Source: Klebsiella electrica (GTDB lineage Bacteria > Pseudomonadota > Gammaproteobacteria > Enterobacterales > Enterobacteriaceae). Taken from it: a stretch of DNA of 64,000 nt. The position numbers and the translations under genes were made by a program. The stretch spans positions 239,831 to 303,830 of the forward strand of contig NZ_CP041248.1 in the NCBI RefSeq assembly GCF_006711645.1, written 5' to 3'. Under the pieces are notes generated by a model. It did no database searches and was not told where the DNA came from. It saw only the letters and a program-made list of their open reading frames with translations. Of the stretch, positions 31,878-39,917 are shown piece after piece (the stretch's first letter is position 1; each line of letters begins with the position of its first letter).

Positions 31878-32298
31878 GCCCTCTCCCCTCTTCCATCTCC
31901 CTGCCCTATCCAATCTATTTATTGGAAAGGCATAGCAGCATGGAGATAAGTAGCACACAAGTAACTCACCGATAATTCACATAAAAACCATATCAAAACA
32001 AATCAATCAGTTTATCGCATTTCCTAGCGCACTTTTAATTCACATTTTATGGACTTTTAATCCAATCCTCTCCTGTTCACTTTGAATTTAAGTGATATCA
32101 GTGAATGATAAGGTACGAATAATTCACTAAATAACAACTATGTAAATTCAACAGCATAAAAACCAGAGCGCTATCTTCGGACTGGTTCCAGTAATTGATG
32201 GTTTGAGTCCGGCCCGCATGTCATACTGATTTATATCTTTCGTGTAGCCCTGCGGTAGGCACGATTTCATCCCAATACATCCAGTGGCATGTGACTAT
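31878..32298. other. AT-rich non-coding region
   Basis: No gene is supported. The stretch is AT-rich and contains repeated AATTCAC/GTGAAT and TTCACTT words near 31970-32140, which could be protein-binding sites. No terminator or recurrent element is visible. Confidence 0.4.
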
Positions 32299-32550
32299 AT
32301 GATCGACCAAGCAGAGTTAATGAAGAGTGTTTTAGCGGTTCTGCAAGCCAGAAACGTGTCATTATCAGAGAGCCCTACGCGAATTCTGATGATGCTTCCA
32401 ACACGGTTACGCGTGAATGTCACTGTAATCGATGCTCAAAATGAACCGTTAACCGCGACACTGATGCTGGATCAGGAAGGTCAAGTGACCTGTAAGCTGG
32501 CAACAGACCCCGCTGATACCGTCGTTGATATCAGTCGATATAGAGTATGA
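32299..32550 (+). CDS. Hypothetical protein, 83 aa
   Basis: The likely start is the ATG before IDQAEL; a GTG at 32284 is an alternative, and neither has a strong ribosome site. The product shares the LS...TR...LRVNVTV...PLTATLxxxxxGQVT pattern with the first 65 residues of the protein at 6636, which suggests distant paralogy. It is a small alpha/beta protein. Function unknown. Confidence 0.5.
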   Translation: MIDQAELMKSVLAVLQARNVSLSESPTRILMMLPTRLRVNVTVIDAQNEPLTATLMLDQEGQVTCKLATDPADTVVDISRYRV

Positions 32551-32649
32551 TTTAAATCTTCGCGTTCCAGCCAGCCGTTCCCAGCTTCGTTGTAGAATAT
32601 TGCAATAAGCCAATCCCCAGCCAGCCCTGTAATGTAACCGAAGAAAATC

Positions 32650-32835
32650 GTGCGCAATGCGCACGTAAAAATGTCTGCCCGCCACGCGGGCAATCGCCGT
32701 CCAAAAGCTTCGCTCTCAAGCGAAGCAGGCACGGCATGTAAATTCGAATAGAGCCCTCACGGGGCGATTAGGCGAATTCGCGGCCCGCTAGGGCAAAGTC
32801 TCAAAGCGTATGGGGGTTAACACCCCCAAAACGCT
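32650..32835. other. Cluster of strong hairpins in non-coding DNA
   Basis: Within 190 bases are GTGCGCA/TGCGCAC (32650-32664), GCCCGC/GCGGGC (32677-32691), GCTTCGCT/AGCGAAGC (32707-32726), GCCC/GGGC (32753-32765), and AGCGT-TGGGGGT/ACCCCCA-ACGCT (32805-32835). No gene or T-run terminators accompany them. Such clusters occur at single-strand origins and transfer origins, but no relaxase gene is in the window. Confidence 0.5.
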
Positions 32836-32945
32836 GTGGAGACTGTTGTGGCTTTTCGGAACTACGATCCCGAAGTACTGACTAAGGGTTGCGGCTGCCA
32901 CCAGCCCGGCTATCAGGCGACCCAACAATTATTTCTCCGTATCAC

Positions 32946-32975
32946 TTCGTCACCTGCTCAAGGTGATTGAAAATA
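32946..32975 (+). promoter_or_regulatory. Recurrent TTCGTCA element U15
   Basis: TTCGTCA, 17 bp, AAAATA. GTGATT and AATCAC pair closely around the -10. The gene at 33006 starts 60 bases downstream of TTCGTCA. Confidence 0.6.
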
Positions 32976-33005
32976 GAATCACAATTAGAAAGCGGGGAAC
33001 ACACA

Positions 33006-33527
33006 ATGAACACTCAGACAAGAATCAAATTGAAAGGCCTCAAAATCTATACTGGCATGAGCCAGGAAACAGTCTGCTTTAACGCTACTGTCCTCTTCGA
33101 CGGGCTGAGCATAGGTACAGCTGATAATGATGGGCATGGTGGCGAAACTCGCGTACTGTTCGAACCAGGAAAAAAAGAGCTGTTCCGCCAGGCCGAATCA
33201 TATGCGAAGGGTCTTCTGCCAATCTGCCTTGGCGAACACAATGGCAAGCCATTTCTCATAGACTCAAACCTGATTGAAGTAATCGACCAGCTTGTCAGTG
33301 ACGAGGAGCGTAACCGGAAAACTAAATCAAGTTTCAAGAAGGTTTACCGCAAGAAAATCTGCGTCTTACGCGAAGGTAGACTTTGGACAGTGGGCTACAA
33401 AAGCCAGGCTCAATACGCTTCATACATCGCACAAATCAAAAAAGAACATGGCCCTGATATCGTTATCCTGGACGATTTGGAACATGATGAAGCTTTCGAG
33501 CTGTACAGTAAGCACTTATACGCCTGA
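33006..33527 (+). CDS. Hypothetical protein, 173 aa
   Basis: The ATG before NTQTRIK fits the spacing of element U15 and follows GCGGGG; an in-frame start at 32967 would overlap the -10. Two halves are visible: residues 1-100 are alpha/beta. Residues 100-173 are basic then acidic (KTKSSFKKVYRKKI, then ILDDLEHDEAFEL). No motif is recognised. Confidence 0.65.
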   Translation: MNTQTRIKLKGLKIYTGMSQETVCFNATVLFDGLSIGTADNDGHGGETRVLFEPGKKELFRQAESYAKGLLPICLGEHNGKPFLIDSNLIEVIDQLVSDEERNRKTKSSFKKVYRKKICVLREGRLWTVGYKSQAQYASYIAQIKKEHGPDIVILDDLEHDEAFELYSKHLYA

Positions 33528-33573
33528 CCATCAAGCGTGGTAGAATTGGATAATTCTAGCGCAGAGGATCACT

Positions 33574-33843
33574 ATGAAAGTTAAAGAGCTTATCGCCCAG
33601 CTTCAGCTACACGACCCTGATGCTGTTGTCGTAATTGCCGGATTTGAAACCCAGAGTACTGGACTGGTTGCCGAGGCCGATACTATTAAAGAATGCGTGA
33701 CAGTTCCTGTCCAAGCGGACAGCATGACGGGTGACCGTTCGTTGGCAAAGGAGGGTTCACCTTCTGTCTGGTTGGGATGGGGGAATGATTACCGCACGGA
33801 GTTCTTCGTTAGTGCCATCAACGACCCGGACGAATTAGCCTAA
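33574..33843 (+). CDS. Hypothetical protein, paralogue of 63180 product, 89 aa
   Basis: GAGGA precedes the ATG. The first 20 residues (MKVKELIAQLQLHDPDAVVVI) match the pattern of the 82-aa product at 63180 (EIIAKLQKMNPDEKVLV), so they are paralogues. This ELIxxLQxxxPDxxV start is common in small phage and plasmid proteins of unknown role. A terminator follows. Confidence 0.65.
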   Translation: MKVKELIAQLQLHDPDAVVVIAGFETQSTGLVAEADTIKECVTVPVQADSMTGDRSLAKEGSPSVWLGWGNDYRTEFFVSAINDPDELA

Positions 33844-33861
33844 CTATATCGAATACCCAAG

Positions 33862-33885
33862 AGCCTCTACTTCAGAGGCTTTTTT
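33862..33885 (+). terminator. Intrinsic terminator
   Basis: AGCCTCT and AGAGGCT with an ACTTC loop followed by a T run. It separates the preceding unit from the partition array. Confidence 0.85.
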
Positions 33886-33957
33886 ATTTGATGGGTCTTA
33901 CGGGAAACCTTGTCATTCATTTACCAATAGTTGCAGGGCGTATCCTCCAGCGCTAAG

Positions 33958-34317
33958 TCACTTAACCCCCTTAATCGCCAGCCAGCATCTCCGGGTTCTG
34001 CCCGACCCGTGGATTACTTAACACCCTTAATCGCCAGTCAGCCTCTCCGGGTTCTGCCCGTACCGTGGGTCACTTAACCCCCTTAATCGCCAGCCAGCCT
34101 CTCCGGTTTCTGCCCGTACAGTGGGTCACTTAACCCCCTTAATCGCCAGCCAGCCTCTCCGGTTTCTGCCCGTACCGTGGGTCACTTAACCCCCTTAATC
34201 GCCAGCCAGCATCTCCGGGTTCTGCCCGACCCGTGGGTTACTTAACCCCCTTAATCGCCAGTCAGTCTCTCCGGGTTCTGCCCGCCCCGTGGATTACTTA
34301 ACCCCCTTAATCGCCAG
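33958..34317 (+). repeat. Seven 56-bp-spaced repeats upstream of parA (candidate parS)
   Basis: Seven copies of a 24-bp core (consensus TYACTTAACMCCCTTAATCGCCAG) start at 33958, 34014, 34070, 34126, 34182, 34238 and 34294, exactly 56 bp apart. Partly conserved GGKTTCTGCCCG spacers lie between. Position and periodicity fit a plasmid centromere bound by ParB, or an incompatibility site. An eighth core in reverse orientation lies at 30049-30072. Confidence 0.85.
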
Positions 34318-34418
34318 AAGAGAAAGATGATGTGTCATTGAACTGCATTTCGAGATCGCAAAATGAAGAAAAAACAAAATAGAATGTTAGCGTCTCAATC
34401 TGATTGCCGTTACAATTA

Positions 34419-34464
34419 TACGCATAGAGCGTCATTTTACGCATTATACGTAAAGTATACGCAT
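34419..34464 (+). promoter_or_regulatory. Candidate ParA operator, three TACGCAT sites
   Basis: TACGCAT occurs at 34419-34425, 34438-34444 and 34458-34464, about 20 bp apart, just upstream of parA. Type Ia ParA proteins repress their own promoter through their N-terminal DNA-binding domain, so these are likely operator half-sites. Confidence 0.5.
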
Positions 34465-34497
34465 ATGCGTTTAAATTCATAATTCAGGTTTGAGGGT

Positions 34498-35760
34498 ATG
34501 ACGAGAATGAATCTAATAGATAAAATTGCCCTTGTCGGGCAACGCATGAAGTCCGAACAAATTTCATTGAAAGAATCGTTACTGGCTTCTTCCCGGGTAT
34601 CTGTATCAGATGACAGTGTGGAGGGGGTAGATCGCCTTATCTATAACCACTGCCTGAATAAAAAAAATCTCTCCGACTTCTTTGGAAAATCTCGAGTTAC
34701 CTTCAATAAAATTCTCGCTGATCTCGAAGAAAAAAGGCTGGTGGGTCAACCTATTTATCAGAACAAAAACCACCTTTATACCCGCTGGGATGTCCAGAAT
34801 ATTATGGATGCCCTGGGTTATCCGCGCTATAGAGATTACTACCAGAGCCGAACAATCATTGTTCAGAATCATAAAGGTGGGACAGGAAAAAGCACGACCT
34901 CAGTGGCTCTGGCTGTAGCAGCAGCACTTGATCTCCAGTTGAATGCCAGAGTTTTAGTAATTGAATGGGATCCGCAAGGCTCTATTGGTAGCGGTATGAT
35001 TCAAAGCGTATCTGAAGACGACGTATTCCTGACTGCAATCGACGCAATCCTGGGCGTGTATGAAGAAGGTTCTGAATATAAAAAATACCTCGACATGGGT
35101 TACTCTGAGGCTGAAATCATTGAGAATATGCCGTTCTCAACCCATCTGCCAAATCTTGATGTAATTACTGCGTTCCCAACCGATGCGAGATTCAAAGATA
35201 AATACTGGCAGTGCAGTAAAGAAGAGCGCACTCAGTTGTTGCTACGATTCAAAGAAGTGATAATGCCAGTCCTGAAAGCTAAGTATGACCTTATTATCTT
35301 CGATACCCCTCCAGAAGACTCGCCAATTATCTGGGCCGCTGATGAGGCCGCTGACGGTATTCTTGTCGCAGTTTCTCCGCGAGAATACGACTATGCATCC
35401 ACAACTGATTTTATGCTGACGATCAGTGAGCGATTCCGTCAGTCTCCCAATAAAGGTGAAAATATTAAATGGTTTAAAGTACTGGCCGTTAACGTCGATG
35501 ATAAAAGCCCATACGAAAAAATAGTCCTCGATAAGTTAATTCGAACCGTTCAAGACCTGTTTATGGCAACCAATATCAAAAACTCTGAAGCATTCAAAGC
35601 AGCTGCGTCACGGGGTAGGTCGGTTCTCGATATTAAGAAATCTGAAGAGTTATGTTCACCAAAGCAGCTGGATATTGCCGAAGAATCCGTAATGTCCGTA
35701 TATCAACAGTTTATTAATGAGATAAAGAGTTTTTCAGCGAAGGAAGGAGTTAACGCATGA
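34498..35760 (+). CDS. parA: ParA partition ATPase, type Ia
   Basis: The 420-aa length with an N-terminal DNA-binding region (about residues 55-85) ahead of the ATPase marks a type Ia ParA, like those of P1 and F. The deviant Walker A KGGTGKST is at about residues 126-133. VLVIEWDPQGS and IIFDTPPEDSP give the later Walker motifs. It should drive plasmid segregation and repress its own operon. The start may instead be the ATG nine bases downstream. It overlaps parB by four bases. Confidence 0.93.
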   Translation: MTRMNLIDKIALVGQRMKSEQISLKESLLASSRVSVSDDSVEGVDRLIYNHCLNKKNLSDFFGKSRVTFNKILADLEEKRLVGQPIYQNKNHLYTRWDVQNIMDALGYPRYRDYYQSRTIIVQNHKGGTGKSTTSVALAVAAALDLQLNARVLVIEWDPQGSIGSGMIQSVSEDDVFLTAIDAILGVYEEGSEYKKYLDMGYSEAEIIENMPFSTHLPNLDVITAFPTDARFKDKYWQCSKEERTQLLLRFKEVIMPVLKAKYDLIIFDTPPEDSPIIWAADEAADGILVAVSPREYDYASTTDFMLTISERFRQSPNKGENIKWFKVLAVNVDDKSPYEKIVLDKLIRTVQDLFMATNIKNSEAFKAAASRGRSVLDIKKSEELCSPKQLDIAEESVMSVYQQFINEIKSFSAKEGVNA

Positions 35761-36761
35761 GTGATGAACAGCATATCGGAAACGATAAATCGCGTTATCT
35801 AAATACGCCAAAGCGAACCGATGTAGGCCACCGTTCCGGGTTAGCTAACCTTAAGAGTCCCCCTCGCATTAAGAAACTCTTTACCCTTCATAACGGGCGA
35901 AAACTTGAAGCTGAGCACGTCACTGTAGCAGCTGAAAATGTCGCTACTGAGACCGCCGTTCACCCAATGAACCCGCGAAATCAGGAAGCGCTTACCACAA
36001 ACGCAGTACGAGATATCCTGCAACAAATTGAGTCAAGGGGTGTTGATACTGAAGGTGTTGCCGTTAAACGTGATGGCGTGTACCTGCTTATTGAAGGTAG
36101 CCGCAGACGTTTTTGCTGTATTGCGGCTCAAAAAGATCTGCCTTTATGGGTGCTACCAGATGATCTATCAGCTGAGGACATCAAGGCGATTATTACCGCT
36201 GCACAAACATCACGCCGATTCTCATACCGAGAGGTTGGGCTTCAGTATCTGGAACTAATGCAGGAAAAAGGATTCACCAAAAATGAAGAGCTTGCCCTCT
36301 TTCTTGGCATAAGCCATGTGTCAGTCTTTAAACGTATTCAGGCGGCGCGTATTGACGGTTCGTTGATAGCTCTGTTCCCGGATTATGAAGGTATACCAAA
36401 CTCCTTCTACAGCCGGTTGTCCAAACTTCAGAAATACGTAGAGAGCAACCTTTTCATTCTTGCAGATGTAGTTGATAGGGTGAAAGAAGAAATTGCTAAT
36501 CTGGACATCAGTGACATCCCGGAAGCGCAGAAAATTGTCATGGCGCAGATCACAAAGGCGGTTGAATTACTCGATCAAAAGCCACCTGCAAAAAGTTGGG
36601 AAACCCGTGATCTGGCTAATTTTGCTAATAAGGACAAATACGCCCGTATCAGCAAAAATGCATCGGGCCGTAAAGTTCGCTTTGAATTTAACCGAATGAG
36701 TACCGAGCTCATGGCAGAAATTGAAGCATTTATTACGGATAAACTGAGTAGCGAAAAATAA
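35757..36761 (+). CDS. parB: ParB partition protein
   Basis: The 334-aa protein has the ParB N-terminal domain (VKRDGVYLLIEGSRRRFCC, near residues 100-125). A central helix-turn-helix (ELALFLGISHVSVFKRIQAARI, about residues 175-200) and a C-terminal region for dimer formation follow. It should bind the repeats at 33958-34317 and recruit ParA. An ATGA overlap and AAGGAAGGAG couple it to parA. A terminator follows. Confidence 0.92.
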   Translation: MSDEQHIGNDKSRYLNTPKRTDVGHRSGLANLKSPPRIKKLFTLHNGRKLEAEHVTVAAENVATETAVHPMNPRNQEALTTNAVRDILQQIESRGVDTEGVAVKRDGVYLLIEGSRRRFCCIAAQKDLPLWVLPDDLSAEDIKAIITAAQTSRRFSYREVGLQYLELMQEKGFTKNEELALFLGISHVSVFKRIQAARIDGSLIALFPDYEGIPNSFYSRLSKLQKYVESNLFILADVVDRVKEEIANLDISDIPEAQKIVMAQITKAVELLDQKPPAKSWETRDLANFANKDKYARISKNASGRKVRFEFNRMSTELMAEIEAFITDKLSSEK

Positions 36762-36787
36762 CAATTCGCCATTGCTTGATTATCGAA

Positions 36788-36815
36788 ACTGCACCTCCTG
36801 GTGCAGTTTTTTTTT
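36788..36815 (+). terminator. Terminator of parAB
   Basis: ACTGCACC and GGTGCAGT with a TCCT loop and nine T. Element U16 starts 14 bases later. Confidence 0.9.
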
Positions 36816-36828
36816 GGCCGCAAACCTA

Positions 36829-36858
36829 TTCGTCAGGAGGAGACACCGGTTGATAATA
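36829..36858 (+). promoter_or_regulatory. Recurrent TTCGTCA element U16
   Basis: TTCGTCA, 17 bp, ATAATA, immediately after the parAB terminator. Only a short CACC/GGTG pair flanks it. It drives 36885 and 37327. Confidence 0.7.
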
Positions 36859-36884
36859 GGAAAAAAACAGCTCATGAGGTGGCT

Positions 36885-37286
36885 ATGCTTTCGGAAAAAA
36901 TTGTAACCCTGTTTTCAAATGACGCATTAAAGCGTTTCACGATTCTTGAGGCTTACGCCGAGCTAAAACGTCAGGGTACTTTTAGCGTTTTCCTTTCGTT
37001 CATCGATCCTCGTACTGATTGTCTCGTAGAGGGTAACTTTCAATTCTACCCGAACCCCGTTAAGACCTACTCAAACATGGGAGTATGCTATCTCACTGAA
37101 CATCTTGGGCTAACGTTAAAAATCCCAAGCTCTATGGAATGGTGGGCTACACATGAAAAGTCAACATTTCATAACCAAGACATCACCTATCTGAAGGAGG
37201 GTGAATACGTAAAGGCAACCATTAAACTGGAAATAGGCTCGCGGATCAGAGTTCCTAATGCGTTCGAAGTTGCCCCTTCCATGTGA
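36885..37286 (+). CDS. Hypothetical protein, 133 aa
   Basis: The ATG follows GAGGTGG and lies 56 bases after TTCGTCA; a longer frame from 36801 would start in the terminator. The product is a soluble beta-rich protein (FSVFLSFIDPRTD..., later VKATIKLEIGSRIRV). It lies 40 bases upstream of the AAA ATPase and probably works with it. No family is recognised. Confidence 0.7.
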   Translation: MLSEKIVTLFSNDALKRFTILEAYAELKRQGTFSVFLSFIDPRTDCLVEGNFQFYPNPVKTYSNMGVCYLTEHLGLTLKIPSSMEWWATHEKSTFHNQDITYLKEGEYVKATIKLEIGSRIRVPNAFEVAPSM

Positions 37287-37326
37287 ACTTAAGGCATATC
37301 AAAGTAAATTACTGACGAGGACGGCT

Positions 37327-38958
37327 ATGGCACTCACGATAAAAACAGAAACACTAAAAGCTACCACAAGCCCAACATTTGAGGCTTTACGTAATCGTTA
37401 TAGCCACCGTAGTTCTGACGATGAGATTGCCGTCGATCCGCTATGTTTATCTCGGGATGATCTGAATGAACTTTTACAGGCATGTCGTGGTGATGGAGAG
37501 TCAAAAAATCGACGAGCTCTTGAATCGATCATCACTGCACTGGAAGGTGATTTCGATAAGCCTGTGAGCAGTTTTCCGGCATTCGGTCGTGTGTTACTAC
37601 AGTATCTGAAGTCAAATCGAATTGATGGCTGGATATACCGACGCGGTCATGACGGCAACCTGTACCCCGGTCTTGTTACAGCAATAAAAGAAGTAAAATC
37701 AGAAAAAAACTCTGACCGTCCCCCATCACTATTGTTACAAATCAGCTGGTATGGGTTCGGCGAATATTCGCACTCCAAAAAGGTTTACGGAACCCAGCTT
37801 ACCGCCCTGAATTTCGAGCCTAATGAGGTGGCGCGGCGCAGTGTCGCTAAGACACTGGCCGACCGTGATATCTACCATGAAACGCATGAGCTGAAACAAG
37901 AGTACCTGGAACAACTAACGCGGTTTAAGGAAGTGGTCGACGGGCAATTTGGCAATCAGTTTAAAGCAACCGGCAGGGCTGTCAGAATGGAATCGTATAG
38001 CTACAGCGACCGGAATCTGGAAATAGCAGGGCATAAACTGATACACGATTTGCCTGATAGTGAGTGCGATGCCTACGGTGCAGAAGTGGAGTCGCCTCTT
38101 TTTGAAGATGACCAGTTTGGCCTTTTACCCGAAATTCCTGTGCAGCGTTATTTTGATCTCTCGCTGCAAGACTTTATCTGGATACATGCCAATAACGTAG
38201 AACCATACAAGTATGATAAAGAACTGCCAAAAAAGATGGTTTTGCCGGAAGACCACCGTGATTTACTCGATATACTGACCACGGATATCAGCGCTTTCAC
38301 CAGCGATATTGTTGAAGGGAAAAGCGCGGGTAACATCATCATGTGCGTGGGCTCACCCGGACTTGGGAAGACATTAACTGCTGAAGTGTATGCAGAGGTC
38401 ATTGAACGGCCCCTGTACTCAATTCATGCTGGCGCACTGGGAACCAACGCCGATGACATTGAGAAAAATCTGCGGACGATTCTGACCCGGGCTAAACGCT
38501 GGAACTGTGTCCTGCTTCTGGACGAAGCCGATGTGTTTGTCATGCAGCGTGGAGCATCACTGACTCAAAATGCCATCGTTGCGGAGTTCCTCCGTACACT
38601 GGAGTATTTCGATGGGTTGATGTTCATGACAAGCAACCGGGGTAGTGACATCGATGAGGCTATCATACCAAGATGCGCTGCAATCATTCACTATGATGTG
38701 CCGGAGAAATCAGATGCCCAAAAGATCTGGAAGATTATGGGTGAGAACTTTGGCGTGAACATTCCTGATGAACTGGTCAGATCACTTGTAAACACTTACC
38801 CAGAACTTCCACCACGTGACATCAAGATGTTGCTACGGCTCACGTTGCGAATGAGCGTGAAAGAGCAGGGGAGTGGTAGCATCCCGACACTGGATATTGT
38901 GCGGAAATGCGCGATGTTTCGTGGGATAGAACGAAAGAGAAAAGAAAAAGCCCTGTGA
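37327..38958 (+). CDS. AAA+ ATPase, 543 aa
   Basis: A classic AAA+ module in the C-terminal part has Walker A GSPGLGKT (residues 342-349), Walker B LLLDEAD (about 396-402), sensor 1 at TSN (about 435-437) and an arginine-finger-like IIPRC (446-450). The order is that of FtsH/Vps4/p97-type classic AAA proteins. The N-terminal 330 residues are a separate substrate-recognition region without known motifs; no protease or membrane segment is present. It is probably a remodelling ATPase. The start follows GAGG; upstream in-frame sequence overlaps the previous gene. Confidence 0.85.
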   Translation: MALTIKTETLKATTSPTFEALRNRYSHRSSDDEIAVDPLCLSRDDLNELLQACRGDGESKNRRALESIITALEGDFDKPVSSFPAFGRVLLQYLKSNRIDGWIYRRGHDGNLYPGLVTAIKEVKSEKNSDRPPSLLLQISWYGFGEYSHSKKVYGTQLTALNFEPNEVARRSVAKTLADRDIYHETHELKQEYLEQLTRFKEVVDGQFGNQFKATGRAVRMESYSYSDRNLEIAGHKLIHDLPDSECDAYGAEVESPLFEDDQFGLLPEIPVQRYFDLSLQDFIWIHANNVEPYKYDKELPKKMVLPEDHRDLLDILTTDISAFTSDIVEGKSAGNIIMCVGSPGLGKTLTAEVYAEVIERPLYSIHAGALGTNADDIEKNLRTILTRAKRWNCVLLLDEADVFVMQRGASLTQNAIVAEFLRTLEYFDGLMFMTSNRGSDIDEAIIPRCAAIIHYDVPEKSDAQKIWKIMGENFGVNIPDELVRSLVNTYPELPPRDIKMLLRLTLRMSVKEQGSGSIPTLDIVRKCAMFRGIERKRKEKAL

Positions 38959-39095
38959 TAACGATGCCGGGTTCGCCCGGCATACAACCTGCTGGCCCAG
39001 CCCAAAGCAATCCGAGTTCTTCAGCAAAAGCAGCAGCGTGTCGGAAATAACTGTGTTATAACAATTCAGGTGATCATGATGAGAAGTTGATAACA

Positions 39096-39320
39096 ATGTT
39101 TAAGCTAAGTCCCATAAGAAAAAAAACAAACAAGCTGCATAAACTCCTTAATAACGGCTATCGTTTCGTAATCATGCATGAAGATGAAATTATTGAACCC
39201 TTCCGCTACGAAATAGAAGCCAGACGAAAACTATTCTTTGGCAGAAAACTCCTTTCTATTTCCGACCTCATCGACTCAATAAACGATAGTGTAAAAACCC
39301 AAGCAAAACGCGCCCCTTAA
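39096..39320 (+). CDS. Basic hypothetical protein, 74 aa
   Basis: The ATG before FKLSPIRKK is used; no strong ribosome site is present. The product is very basic at both ends (PIRKKTNKLHK, RRKLFFGRKL) and could bind nucleic acid. Unknown function. Confidence 0.5.
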   Translation: MFKLSPIRKKTNKLHKLLNNGYRFVIMHEDEIIEPFRYEIEARRKLFFGRKLLSISDLIDSINDSVKTQAKRAP

Positions 39321-39323
39321 CTA

Positions 39324-39353
39324 TTCGTCACCTGAATAACTCCAGCTATGATA
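39324..39353 (+). promoter_or_regulatory. Recurrent TTCGTCA element U17
   Basis: TTCGTCA, 17 bp, ATGATA. TCACCT of the element pairs with AGGTGA at the ribosome site of 39385, and AGCT pairs with AGCT inside. It drives 39385-41375. Confidence 0.65.
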
Positions 39354-39384
39354 AACATTATTATCAAGCTTAAAGGTGATACTT

Positions 39385-39558
39385 ATGAAACCGTTTGGGA
39401 TTTTCTATTCAGTAGAAGGCTGCACTTGTTCACTGTGCCGCTCGCGTGGCTATCGTAAAAACAATGCATACGATAGATCTCTTCGTGTAAGCAAACACCG
39501 CGCCCGTCAGCAGGCCAAGCGTGAAATCCGCTCCGCCGTATTCAGCATCGACAATTAA
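39385..39558 (+). CDS. Small basic Cys protein, 57 aa
   Basis: The ATG before KPFGIFY has AAAGGTGA upstream and sits 61 bases after TTCGTCA. CTCSLC (about residues 14-19) may bind zinc, followed by a strongly basic stretch rich in Arg, Lys and Ser. Likely nucleic-acid binding; no family is known. Confidence 0.6.
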   Translation: MKPFGIFYSVEGCTCSLCRSRGYRKNNAYDRSLRVSKHRARQQAKREIRSAVFSIDN

Positions 39559-39599
39559 GAAAGGTTGATGATAAATAAGAAGAATAACGAGGATAACAA

Positions 39600-39917
39600 A
39601 TGACTGATGAAAACCAAATAAAGGTGCTGTTTTGCATTCTGCGTCGTCGATTCGTGGATTATGTCCCTGAGTTTGAAAACTGTGTAGAAGAACGGGAAGT
39701 CATCAATGAAACGCCGAAGGGTTACCGTATGTCCGTCTCCTACGGCACATCAGTTTACCTGCACGCGGATTATGAGTTTTTCGAATCACGTCAGGCAGCG
39801 TATCAATGGTGCGCCCGCCGTGTGACCGCTAGCATTGAGAAGATGAAACAAAAAATGCAGGCGGCAGAAGCAACAAAAATAAAACTGATAGAAGCATCCG
39901 GGAACTGTGGCGAATAA
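39600..39917 (+). CDS. Hypothetical protein, 105 aa
   Basis: GAGGATAA precedes the ATG. The protein is alpha/beta with a helical C-terminal tail (SIEKMKQKMQAAEATKIKLIEA). It ends within the start region of the SprT-like gene. Part of the U17 unit; function unknown. Confidence 0.65.
   Translation: MTDENQIKVLFCILRRRFVDYVPEFENCVEEREVINETPKGYRMSVSYGTSVYLHADYEFFESRQAAYQWCARRVTASIEKMKQKMQAAEATKIKLIEASGNCGE

Noticed and set aside
33958-34317. 56-bp repeats as a CRISPR array
   Set aside because: The whole 56-bp unit, spacer included, is conserved, and no cas genes are present. Position before parA indicates a centromere.
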